NCBI GenBank assembly: GCA_026981825.1
Contig: JALSID010000402.1
Coordinates: 1 to 41,084, forward strand
Length of the DNA stretch: 41,084 bases
From: Planctomycetota bacterium
GTDB taxonomy: Bacteria > Planctomycetota > Planctomycetia > JALXBF01
Direction of reading: 5' to 3'
Part shown: in pieces, positions 9,701 through 18,637 of the stretch
Layout: each line of letters begins with the position of its first letter
Numbering within the stretch: the first letter of the stretch is position 1
Notes under the pieces: generated by a model
Seen by the model: the letters and a program-made list of their open reading frames with translations, nothing else
Databases searched by the model: none
Told to the model about the DNA's origin: nothing
Made by a program: the position numbers and the translations under genes

Positions 9701-10369
9701 TGCTTCCTCCAGCCGGAAAGCGTGCCATTCGTTCGCCTACGGGAGGACTGTTGGGTGGGTACGGCAAGTCGACTGCACTCAACAATAGAACGTGCTATCG
9801 CACGAAGCCGATCTGGTTTTCTCTCCGTCGGAGGGGACAGAATCGCTCCGTACCTGGTGTAGCGATTCTGCAACATCGACAACAACAAGAGCAGCAGATG
9901 TTGCTTGTTGCCCTCACAGCATACGATCGCTCCACTCGGGTGAGCTGCGGATCGACGCTTCCCGTCGCGGTCCAGGCCGGGGGCTAAGGGCAAAACGGTC
10001 GGGCGTCGGGCTGCCTGGAACGGAGACCGTCGCCACGGGACGGCGCGAGGCGTCCAGTCCACGCGCGCCGAGCCGCTGCTCGGAAACAGCCGTGACGTAA
10101 CTTGCCAGCATAGAGCCGAATTGTGTGTTACTCTTCTGTGTGACTGCTGCTGCTGTTTGGTGGGTGCCATCCGGTGAGGTGGCAGAGGTTCTCCTGACGA
10201 GCGCGGGGTACGGCGAAAGCAGCACTGCGGTTACTCGCGAGACAGAGGGGAGCACAGCAGAGCGCGGGAGCCGCTGCGAGCCGTAGCCACGAGGTCGGGT
10301 GGCGAAGGCCTCGCGCTCGTCGGGCGGAACCGTTGTTCGACGCAAGGGAACCATACGCGGAGAAGAAAG

Positions 10370-11218
10370 ATGGTCGATCTTGGTTGTGTAGAGAATCGAG
10401 CGGAACCGAAAAAGCCGATTGCTCAGCCCGAAGGCGGCCATGCCGCGGCAGAGATCGCGGGCGAAGAGCGAAGCGAAGTACGGAGCCGATGGGAACAAGC
10501 CAACTCGGAACGAGCTCTTGCTCAATTACGAAAAACTGCTTCCGAGACCAAACAGCAGGCTGCTGCTGCTTCGGATGATGCTAGCCGGGTGAGCCAAAAC
10601 CTGGAGACTATTGCGGCGGCCGTAGAGCAATTGAACGCAGCGATTCGTGAGATCGCGCAGAATTCCTCGGAAATGGCGCGAGCGTCTCGAGAGGCCTGCG
10701 ATCGCATGAGTGCAGCTCAGGCCACGCTCGAGGACCTTGCCAAGGCCAACGACGAAATCGACGAAGTCATTCGGGTGATCACAGCGATCGCCCAACAAAC
10801 CAATCTACTTGCTCTCAATGCCACCATTGAAGCGGCACGTGCGGGCGAATTCGGCAAGGGGTTTGCTGTGGTGGCCCACGAGGTGAAGGAATTGGCGAAG
10901 GAGTCGGCTCGGTCCACGGACGATATCGCCCAACGGATTAACTTGATCCGAACCTGTTCGGCACGCACGATTGAAGCAATTCGGGAGGTGACCGACCTGA
11001 TCCAGGAAGTTTCGGACATGGCCGGCACAATTGCTGCCGCGGTAGAAGAGCAAAGCGCCTCGACCCGTGAAATCGGTAGGAGCGTTGCGGAGTCTGCGGA
11101 AAGAGCGGCGGCTATCGCAGGGAATGTGGCCAAGATCGCTGAAGGCGTTTACACCACGGAAAGGCAATGTGAGCGTTTGGCTCTACCTACTGGCCTGAGC
11201 ATGAACGTGTCCGATTAG
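10370..11218 (+). CDS. Small soluble methyl-accepting chemotaxis protein
   Basis: 282 aa; '[57 protein letters not shown]'; no transmembrane helix or clear sensor domain. Confidence 0.88.
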   Translation: MVDLGCVENRAEPKKPIAQPEGGHAAAEIAGEERSEVRSRWEQANSERALAQLRKTASETKQQAAAASDDASRVSQNLETIAAAVEQLNAAIREIAQNSSEMARASREACDRMSAAQATLEDLAKANDEIDEVIRVITAIAQQTNLLALNATIEAARAGEFGKGFAVVAHEVKELAKESARSTDDIAQRINLIRTCSARTIEAIREVTDLIQEVSDMAGTIAAAVEEQSASTREIGRSVAESAERAAAIAGNVAKIAEGVYTTERQCERLALPTGLSMNVSD

Positions 11219-11231
11219 AAGACGGACAATC

Positions 11232-11268
11232 GCCGAGCAGGCAACCGCCTATGTGGTTGCAGCTCGGC
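11232..11268 (+). other. Bulged hairpin just 3' of the soluble MCP
   Basis: GCCGAGC(11232-11238)-ag-GCAACC(11241-11246)-gcctatgt-GGTTGC(11255-11260)-a-GCTCGGC(11262-11268). Confidence 0.5.
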
Positions 11269-11313
11269 ATTATCCGAATCTGGACCCCCTACAAGATCAG
11301 GTGACACGCGTCC

Positions 11314-11343
11314 GTCGGCACTCCCAGGGAGTGCCGACTTTTT
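11314..11343 (+). terminator. Rho-independent terminator of the soluble MCP transcript
   Basis: GTCGGCACTCCC a GGGAGTGCCGAC followed by TTTTT, 96 bp after the stop codon. Confidence 0.85.
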
Positions 11344-12303
11344 GCGCGCACGGGCTACCGAACGTCCTCGTGCGTTTGGCGGCGACGTCAGACCTCGACG
11401 CGTTGCCCTCACGGGCTGCTCCGGTGGTACGATTCCTTGCTCAACGCCGGAGAACGTTCCGTTGAGACGACACGGAGCGTGCGAAGGCCAGGCTAGCCGC
11501 CCGCTCCGGCGGGGTAGGGAGCTTGCTGGGCGAACGGGCCACCACCGTGGGGACGTCAGGCCGTCCCCCGAGGGGGCGCAGTGCGCGAACTGAGTTCGCC
11601 ATGTTGTTTCTTTAGCGTACGTGGGCAATCCAACCGGTGAACTCGTACCAGGGCTGCTCGGCGCCGCTAGCGGACGCCTCCAACGGAGAAGCCCGGTAAC
11701 CGTGACGCGACCCTACTGCTGTAGGACAATCCCATCCGTGGTCCGTCGCTTGTGGACGCCTTGATAGGCACGTGGCCGCGCCGGGGCAGGGAAGGGAGCG
11801 GCAGGCCCGCGTCCAAGGAGCCGTCGTAAAACGTAAGCGCATGGCTTCGCATGCGCAAATTGGCACAGGGAAACTGTCTGCGGGCGAAACGCTGGATACA
11901 CAGAGCTGGGTTATGTCGAGTAGCAGGGGCCGGCACCCTGTCTGTCCACCCTATATTGTGGTCATATCGCGGGCGATCGTCCAAGCGGTCGGGATTCCCT
12001 ACGGTACGGAACTCGGATGAGCCGGAACGGCCGCGATCCCTTCTTGCGCGCTATATGAATGGGGCTTAGCACGGGTTGCCAGTGGTGGGCGCATCGAGAC
12101 GACACGCGAACGATCCTGCTGCAGCCACCCCTGCTTCCGGGGGGCGCTCCGCCAGGCTCGACCCGCGACGCGCAGGCCACCGTCCGGGCCCCCTCCAGGA
12201 CGAGGTGCCCAGACGGCGGCGCAATGGCCCCTTAACCGCACCTGTTTCCGAGCTCGCGGACGTGGCCCCGAGAAGGAAGGCCGCGCATATGGCGGACCGG
12301 GAA

Positions 12304-12346
12304 TAAAAAAAGGGCGCAGCCGGCCGGACCTGGAACGGCTGCGCCC
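12304..12346 (-). terminator. Rho-independent terminator of the DUF3365-MCP gene
   Basis: GGGCGCAGCC / GGCTGCGCCC stem; on the minus strand it is followed by a run of 7 T, 11 bp after the stop codon. Confidence 0.9.
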
Positions 12347-12356
12347 TGGAATAGGA

Positions 12357-14729
12357 TCACTGGACGCGGAACTTACTGGCCAGTTCACGCAGTTGCTCGG
12401 CCAGCGAATTCAGTTCTGTACTGGTGCGCCGAGTCTCATTGGCAACGTCCGTGACTTCTTGCGCCGCGGCGTACAGTTGCTCCGTGCCGGCGGCGATCTC
12501 GTCCATACTGGTCCGCACCTCCGCCGCCGTGCGGAGCATTTCCTCGGCACGATCGGACAGAGAACCGACCTGTTCAGAAGTCCACTGCGTCGTGGTGGTC
12601 TGCTGCTCCACGGCTGCGGCAATTGCCCGGGCCGCCTCGCTCACGTCACCGACGACCCCCTGGATCTTGCCCACAGACTCGATCGTCCGCTGCGTGGACT
12701 CCTGGATGTGAGCGATCCGCTGGCGGATGTCGTTGGTGGACTCGGCCGTCTGATGGGCCAGTTCCTTGACCTGGTTGGCCACAACTGCAAATCCCTGGCC
12801 GGATTCGCCTGCCCGAGCTGCCTCAATCGCTGCATTGAGCGCGAGCAGATTGGTCTGGAAGGCGATATCTTCGATCGTTTCCGTGACCTTGTTAATTTCG
12901 TGAGCCGCTCTACGCAGGTCGGCAATTTCCTGACTGCTGTTCTGGACCAGCCCTTCTGCCTCCTGGGCGAGTTCCGCTGTGCGTCGGGCGTTGCCGGAGA
13001 TTTCACCGATGCTCGCCGTCATCTCTTCCATGGCTGACGCGAGCGACCGGACGCTATCGGCCACCTGCTCAATGCACTCCGCCATGCGGTCGATCGACTC
13101 CCTACCCTCGGTGACGGACTGGAGTGCACGCCCCGCGCGCTCGGTGGTGGCGGTGGCGTTTTCGGCAAGGGTACTAGCCGTCCCACCGAGGGTGTCCACA
13201 GAGGCCATGACTTCGTCAGCAATAGCGCGAATCCTGGTCACCATCGTTCGCAAGCCGTGCCCCATCGTGTTAAGCGAGTCAATCAGCTCCCCGACCTCAT
13301 CCCGTGTTCGACTCGTGCAGGCGGCGGCCAGATTTCCTTCGGCCACTTCCTGCGCGAATCGCGACGCATCCGCCAACGGCTCGCAAACGAACCGTCGGGT
13401 GAATAGGAAAGTGCCGGCAAGGACCAGAAGGCCAAGCATGGCCGTGCCCACCTGCCAGCGGACCAGCGTGGACTGTGCTGCCTGAGCGCGGCTCGACACG
13501 ACGTCGGCCAAATTCTGCCGCGCCGTTTCGCATTTGCGGAGCGCCTCACGAAATGCCTCGAGTCGTACCCCATAGTTGGGGTTACTGGTTCCTGTGCCAA
13601 CAAGCTGTCGGACACTGGCCAAAACGTCCCGCCACGCCTGTCGCAGATCGCTGAATTCCTCCCTGCTTCCATCCGCCGTGTTTGGCGAACCGGTTGCGGC
13701 GGATCTAGCGGCCCCGCTACCCTCGATCTCCGGATCGGCTACTCCCAGAAAACCGCTTACCCGTCGGGCAACGGCTCTCATCTCCGGCGACCAGTCCGTA
13801 CTGCCTTCGATCAACCGCTGGATCGACTCAGCACGCTTCCCGTCAACGGGGGCTTTCACAACAAGGATGCCCATGAGGTCACCTAGTTTCCAGTTGCGAT
13901 GCGGGCTATTCGGAAGCGAATTGTGGCAGTCCACACAGGCTTGATCAACGGCCCTGTCCGCAAGCACGTAGTAATACCGTGCGCTATCTCCGCTTCGCAC
14001 AACAGCTTCGTACGGCTTGTCGGGATCGGCGGAAAGTGCCGCCCAGGCTTTATGCAGGATGGGGTCGTTCAAGGCGGCTTCCGGGTTAACCGGCCATTTT
14101 GAGCGGAGGGCGACCGAGAATGAGGAATTTGCGGTGGATCGAGTAAACAGCTCACGCGTCAAGGTAGCCGGATTCGGAATCGCCTTCGGAGTGGTCAGGT
14201 AGTCAGAGATGGCCTGGACGTCGAGTCCGTCGTTCCTCAGTTTGATCACCACGTGTTTCGTGTAGTAGGAGCGGACCGCAGCAGCCTGCTTGCCGAGAAG
14301 GGCGCACATTTCCCGTAGGGACACTAGCCTAGATTTCGTTGCCTCGTGCTCCAGAACAGCGGCTTCGAACTCGCGCAGAGCTTGCGCGACCGCTGCGGAT
14401 AGTTCCAGATCGTGCCGCATCTGGTCCGTGGCTCGTCGGGTTGCGAGCATCAGGGCCATTTGAATCGCCCCACAAACCAGAAGCGGTAGGAGGAGGAGCG
14501 AAAACTTTATGCTCAGCGACCAACGGCGGCGTGGGGTTTTCTCCACGGCCGCTTCGGCTGTGGTCGCCTGCTTTTTCTGCACAGTCGCGGCGTTCTGCAT
14601 CCACGGCGGCGTGGGCCCTACCGCTGTGGAACACACGGACTCGTTGGCCGCAGTTGCCAAGGCCGTGGACCCAGCATTCGCAGCTTGAGGCAACATCCTG
14701 CGCAACCTCCCGTTTGAGCTAAGCAACAA
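12357..14729 (-). CDS. Transmembrane MCP with Tll0287/DUF3365-like sensor carrying a CxxCH motif
   Basis: 790 aa; two TM segments ([39 protein letters not shown]); sensor '[46 protein letters not shown]'; HAMP; MCP tip '[41 protein letters not shown]'. N-terminal start uncertain. Confidence 0.9.
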   Translation of the reverse strand: MLLSSNGRLRRMLPQAANAGSTALATAANESVCSTAVGPTPPWMQNAATVQKKQATTAEAAVEKTPRRRWSLSIKFSLLLLPLLVCGAIQMALMLATRRATDQMRHDLELSAAVAQALREFEAAVLEHEATKSRLVSLREMCALLGKQAAAVRSYYTKHVVIKLRNDGLDVQAISDYLTTPKAIPNPATLTRELFTRSTANSSFSVALRSKWPVNPEAALNDPILHKAWAALSADPDKPYEAVVRSGDSARYYYVLADRAVDQACVDCHNSLPNSPHRNWKLGDLMGILVVKAPVDGKRAESIQRLIEGSTDWSPEMRAVARRVSGFLGVADPEIEGSGAARSAATGSPNTADGSREEFSDLRQAWRDVLASVRQLVGTGTSNPNYGVRLEAFREALRKCETARQNLADVVSSRAQAAQSTLVRWQVGTAMLGLLVLAGTFLFTRRFVCEPLADASRFAQEVAEGNLAAACTSRTRDEVGELIDSLNTMGHGLRTMVTRIRAIADEVMASVDTLGGTASTLAENATATTERAGRALQSVTEGRESIDRMAECIEQVADSVRSLASAMEEMTASIGEISGNARRTAELAQEAEGLVQNSSQEIADLRRAAHEINKVTETIEDIAFQTNLLALNAAIEAARAGESGQGFAVVANQVKELAHQTAESTNDIRQRIAHIQESTQRTIESVGKIQGVVGDVSEAARAIAAAVEQQTTTTQWTSEQVGSLSDRAEEMLRTAAEVRTSMDEIAAGTEQLYAAAQEVTDVANETRRTSTELNSLAEQLRELASKFRVQ

Positions 14730-15077
14730 CGATCTTGAAAGGGTGCGATGCAGGTGGGCGTGACACCGTTCTGTCCAAAACTAGCACGTACTTCCTTGCG
14801 CGGTGATTGGCTGAGCTGCATGCTCTGGCTATCGCACCGGCTAAAGGGTTCAGACGGGTTGGAGAAAGGATCCGCTCGTCGCAAACGGCCCCGGCTTGAC
14901 GGCCACGCCAAGGCTGACTCTGACCGCCGGGGATGTCGTGCGATGCTGCGCACGAGAAGGTTGAGCGGGCGATCAAGACTGGTTGGTTTTCCGTCGGAGC
15001 GCTTGGTGTTGGCGAGGATGGGCGAGAGCAAAGCATGTTGGGCACGTCCGAGCAGTCTACTGTGCCCAGTGGTGAAA

Positions 15078-15101
15078 GGGGGTACGGAACTGCGTACCCC
15101 C
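15078..15101 (-). terminator. Hairpin terminator of the PilJ-like MCP gene
   Basis: GGGGGTACG gaactg CGTACCCCC; on the minus strand followed by TTTC, about 40 bp after the stop codon. Confidence 0.6.
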
Positions 15102-15139
15102 AGTATGCGCTGAACCCACGTTGACCGGCAGCGTCGCCG

Positions 15140-16951
15140 CTAGCTCACAGACAGAAGAGATCTTTCGTCCTCTTTCTGAGGCTCTACAGCACGACTTCGG
15201 TCAGCGGTCGCATCAGACAGCTCCGCTGCAGCCACTTGGAAAGGTGCCATCAACTGCTCCAGTTCAACGGCGAGTTCACTAATTCCGAGACCGGTGGCGC
15301 GGGTTTCCTGTGCTCCTAGAGCTAAGGACCGAGCGCTCCTTTCCATCTCTGTCACCTGGCGGGCAATATCGTCTAGGGCGACGCTAACCGTCGAGACCGA
15401 GGACGAGACCACGTCCGCCGCGTCGGATGCACCTGTCACGCTTCGGGCGACCTCCTGGATCGCCGCTCGCTGTTCTTCCACGACTGCAGCAATTGAACGG
15501 GAAGATTCCAGCACACGTTGTACATTCTCGTTGATCGTTCGGATTGCTTCGGATACGGTGACCACCCGTTGTTGCATGGTCTGAATTCGCTCGCTGATAT
15601 CGACCGTTGCTTCTGCTGTCTGTTTGGCCAGGTCTTTGACCTCGTTGGCCACCACGGTGAAACCGCGACCAGATTCTCCCGCGCGGGCAGCTTCGATAGA
15701 GGCGTTCAGCGCTAGAAGGTTGGTTTGGTCGGCAATTTCTTTGATTGTTCCCACGATTTGTCCGATCTCCTCCGCGGCGTTCCGCAGCTCCGCAATACTC
15801 CGCTCGCTGTTTTGCACAGAGGCCGCTGTTTGCTCCGCAACGGACCGACTCTGGTTGGCGTGGTCCGCTGTCTGTGACAGTGTTGCCGTCATTTCCTCCA
15901 CCGCGGAGGCGATAGCGCGTACACTGTCACTGAGACCCTCGGCTGAGCTGGTGAGATCGACCACCGTCGCTCGAATCTGCTCCGTTGCCGAAGTAACAAG
16001 GTTTGCACCAGAGGACGTGCTGCTCGCTTCTTCGGCCAGTTCATCCGCTGTGTGTGCAAGAGTGCCAGCCGCCTGGGCCAGTTTTGCCGCCCCACTGCGA
16101 ACTCGACCAACGACACGGCTGAGCTCGGCACACATGCGGTTTAGCGCGTCGGTCAAGCGCCCAACTTCATCAGTGCTCCTTACCTGGCACCGCTCGGTGA
16201 GATTCCCCTGGGCCGCCTGCTCGGCAAGCTTCGTCGCCTCGGCCAAGGGGATGCAAAGCCGTTGTCGCAGCCGCCAGGATACCGTGCCCAACAGAATGAG
16301 GCCGGCAAGAATCAGGACGAATTGCAGCCCATACAGGATGTGTGCTGTCCGTTGAGATGCGGCACTCATTTGGGCAACCGCGGCATTCTGGGCCGCCACG
16401 CAGTCGCGTGTGGCCCCCCAAAGCTCCTCCAACGCCTTCTGGTCGGGCGGTGCCGTTCGGCTTGAGGCAACCAGTGTCTCGGCCGCCTGAACCATGCGGT
16501 TCCAGGCCTCGAAAGCGCGCTCCAGTAGTGCGCGCACCTGGACATTCCCCTCTGGAGCCAAATTGGCCGTTTCTCGCATGGCGAGGTCGCGGTAGACCTG
16601 GCCTCCTTCGATCAAAGCGGCTTGGCTGGTTTCGAACAGCTCGCGCGTCTTGCTCCAAGACCGGTTTGGTTCTGCGCCGCCCACCTGGTCGACTGCGAGG
16701 GCGTCGTGGAGCGCTTCTTTAGCGAAGCGTTGGGCCAGCATTCGCTGCCGTCCCGCGATGTCGACTCTAGCCACCTGAGTGGTCAGCTTGCTAACGCCAA
16801 TGTAAGTTGCGACGCCGGCCGTAACGAAGGCAACCAGGATTAGCGTGAGATGGAACATAAGACACTTGCCCACCGATGAGGTACCGAATCTCATAGTACT
16901 CCCTCCGGAATGTAGATCTTCTGCTAGTTTTCCCTCACCGGCGGGCAGCAT
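15140..16951 (-). CDS. Transmembrane MCP with PilJ-like (type IV pili MCP N-terminal) sensor
   Basis: '[26 protein letters not shown]' (PilJ-type signature), two TM segments, HAMP, MCP tip '[41 protein letters not shown]'. Confidence 0.9.
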   Translation of the reverse strand: MLPAGEGKLAEDLHSGGSTMRFGTSSVGKCLMFHLTLILVAFVTAGVATYIGVSKLTTQVARVDIAGRQRMLAQRFAKEALHDALAVDQVGGAEPNRSWSKTRELFETSQAALIEGGQVYRDLAMRETANLAPEGNVQVRALLERAFEAWNRMVQAAETLVASSRTAPPDQKALEELWGATRDCVAAQNAAVAQMSAASQRTAHILYGLQFVLILAGLILLGTVSWRLRQRLCIPLAEATKLAEQAAQGNLTERCQVRSTDEVGRLTDALNRMCAELSRVVGRVRSGAAKLAQAAGTLAHTADELAEEASSTSSGANLVTSATEQIRATVVDLTSSAEGLSDSVRAIASAVEEMTATLSQTADHANQSRSVAEQTAASVQNSERSIAELRNAAEEIGQIVGTIKEIADQTNLLALNASIEAARAGESGRGFTVVANEVKDLAKQTAEATVDISERIQTMQQRVVTVSEAIRTINENVQRVLESSRSIAAVVEEQRAAIQEVARSVTGASDAADVVSSSVSTVSVALDDIARQVTEMERSARSLALGAQETRATGLGISELAVELEQLMAPFQVAAAELSDATADRSRAVEPQKEDERSLLSVS

Positions 16952-17222
16952 CCTCTACTGCAGCATAGCTCATTCATTAGGCCCGAGAACGCACCCTTTT
17001 GTGACGCGTGGGCGCAACGCGCACCTCGACGGGCAACACGGACTTCTGCCAGCGCGAGATTCGTCTCCGGTTCGCCAGACGAGAGTCGGCGGCCGGATCG
17101 ACGCACCCACCAGCAAGGGAACGCAGTTCGGTACACTCGTTGTCGAAGCGCCCCTCATGGGGGAGAAATTTGGGCGATGGCGTGGCGAGCGCCGGCATGC
17201 CGCGCACCCGTGCAAGAGGGAA

Positions 17223-17342
17223 CACGGCAAGCTACTCACCGTTCCCACGTGCGTGGGGGGCCACGCAGCAACGAAGCTAGCCAGCAAACCCTCCAAGGGG
17301 AACATCACGTAGGTTCCCCGTTCGGTCCGCCTGGCTGCCGTG
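17223..17342. other. Multi-stem self-complementary non-coding segment 3' of the truncated TROVE copy
   Basis: Outer CACGGCA (17223-17229)/TGCCGTG (17336-17342); inner GCGTGG/CCACGC, GCCAG/CTGGC and GGGGAAC/GTTCCCC. No convincing ORF. Confidence 0.35.
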
Positions 17343-17439
17343 GGACTAGACGGGCAGAAGAAAAACAACGGGGGGGGGCATCCCGTAGCAAAACTTTTGC
17401 CCTGCACAGAGGCGGATAGCTGCTCTATCGTGTCCGAGC

Positions 17440-18066
17440 CTACATCAGCCGCTCGTACTCATGGATGAACCGGAGCGCGTTTTCGCTGAACCCATCGATG
17501 TGGACCCAGCGTCCGTATCCTGCTCCATTTCGATAGGGGGCTACGTTGATCAGGTAGGCGTGCTCCGCGAGCGGGTCGGGCACCTCGTCGTGCGCCTGCT
17601 CATCCGTGATCACGATCAGCCGATCGTGAGGGATGCGGTTCAGGTGGCGCACGGCCTTTCCGAGGTACGTCCCCCCGTGCGGCTGGCTGGCGATAATGGC
17701 ATCGATGCCGGGCAGTCCTCGCCAGCTCGGCACCTCAACCACCGCGTTCGAGAAGGTGAACACCCGCTTCTGGCCCGGGAACAGGGCAGCGAGCGCGGCC
17801 GCAGCATCCAGGCGGCTGAGCTGCGAGCGGCGGGACAGAGGCACGCTCATCGATAGGGACACGTCCACCAAGAGCAGGGTCTGGCCGTCGAACCGCGGCA
17901 GATCGCTCAGGCTGGCCAGCATGGCCTCGTTCAGCTCGTGGGCGAACTCAGGCGCATTATGAGCCCCTGCGAGCAACCGGAACGGTAGCACCCTATCCGC
18001 CCGCCTGCGTGCCAGGATAGAGGTGTTTGGGTACGGACGGAGCGGCTGGCTTATTTGTCGAGGCAC
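17440..18066 (-). pseudogene. Partial copy of the TROVE/Ro60-like gene that keeps an intact vWA domain
   Basis: 208 aa; aligns with the C-terminal half of the 23236-24573 product (HELNEAMLASLSDLPRFDGQTLLLVDVSLSMS...GGTYLGKAVRHLNRIPHDRLIVITDEQAHDEVPDP). TROVE RNA-binding region absent. Could be a functional stand-alone vWA protein. Confidence 0.8.
17572..17937. repeat. Direct repeat core, copy 1 (partner 23383-23748)
   Basis: Read by eye: 366 bp aligned without gaps to 23383-23748 with only a handful of mismatches. Confidence 0.9.
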
Positions 18067-18185
18067 GAAGCAGACCGCTGAGCTCGGCCCTTGGTGTGCC
18101 GATCACGCCAGAAGGGGTGGAGCAGGCCGCTATGGAGGTTTCAGCACGCGAACGCACAGTTGCCGCACAGATGGGCTTCAGGCAC

Positions 18186-18217
18186 TTGACAAGAAGAAGA
18201 AGAAGAAGAAGAAGAAT
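18186..18217 (+). promoter_or_regulatory. Putative promoter with an AAG microsatellite in the spacer
   Basis: TTGACA (18186-18191), 20 nt spacer made mostly of AAG units, AAGAAT (18212-18217), then RBS AGGGAGGTGA and ATG at 18255. Confidence 0.45.
18191..18214 (+). repeat. (AAG)8 trinucleotide microsatellite
   Basis: Eight perfect AAG units followed by AAT. Confidence 0.97.
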
Positions 18218-18254
18218 CAAACGTGTCCTTCGAATAAGTTAGGGAGGTGAAGCG

Positions 18255-18590
18255 ATGCTGGGTCGTCGGTCTTCCCGTGGTGCTTGGTTCCTCTGGGCGG
18301 CGGTCGGTGTGTGGAGCCTGCTGCTCGGTGTGTGGGTGTCAAGGCCAGGGTTGGTCGTGGGCCTGTCGGCTGAGGAAGCCACCGCCGTAAGAGGCGCGGC
18401 TTGCAAGTGGTACGTCCGGTATGCCGAGGGATGTCTGGAGGGCGCCTGCGTTAGGCCCGAAGGTCGTCTGTATCGGCCGCGAACTTGGCCCTGGGAAGGG
18501 GACGTGTACGCAAAAGAGCTGCAGAACCAGCAATGTTCAACGGCTGAGTGTGGCTACTACCAGATTGCGGTGCCCTGTAGCACACCCTAG
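18255..18590 (+). CDS. Small secreted or membrane-tethered Cys-rich protein
   Basis: 111 aa; strong RBS; N-terminal hydrophobic signal (GAWFLWAAVGVWSLLLGVWV); six Cys in the mature part. Confidence 0.65.
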   Translation: MLGRRSSRGAWFLWAAVGVWSLLLGVWVSRPGLVVGLSAEEATAVRGAACKWYVRYAEGCLEGACVRPEGRLYRPRTWPWEGDVYAKELQNQQCSTAECGYYQIAVPCSTP

Positions 18591-18637
18591 GTGTGGGGCC
18601 TGGGGCACGTGGTTCTCGTTCGCCCTTGGGTAGGAGA

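Noticed and set aside
9697-10170. Minus ORF beginning MAPTKQQQQ, with a CCAAACAGCAGCAGCAG stretch shared with the start of the PAS-MCP
   Set aside because: Shared stretch is short and low-complexity; the rest of the ORF has no family signature.
11850-11960. c-di-GMP (GEMM-I) riboswitch because of 'GGCACAGGGAAACTG...GGGCGAAACGC'
   Set aside because: The conserved GEMM core and tetraloop receptor are not present in the right order, and no downstream gene is positioned to be controlled.
16970-17407. Minus ORF of 145 aa downstream of the truncated TROVE copy
   Set aside because: No RBS or family motif; overlaps the hairpin-rich segment; frame looks accidental.
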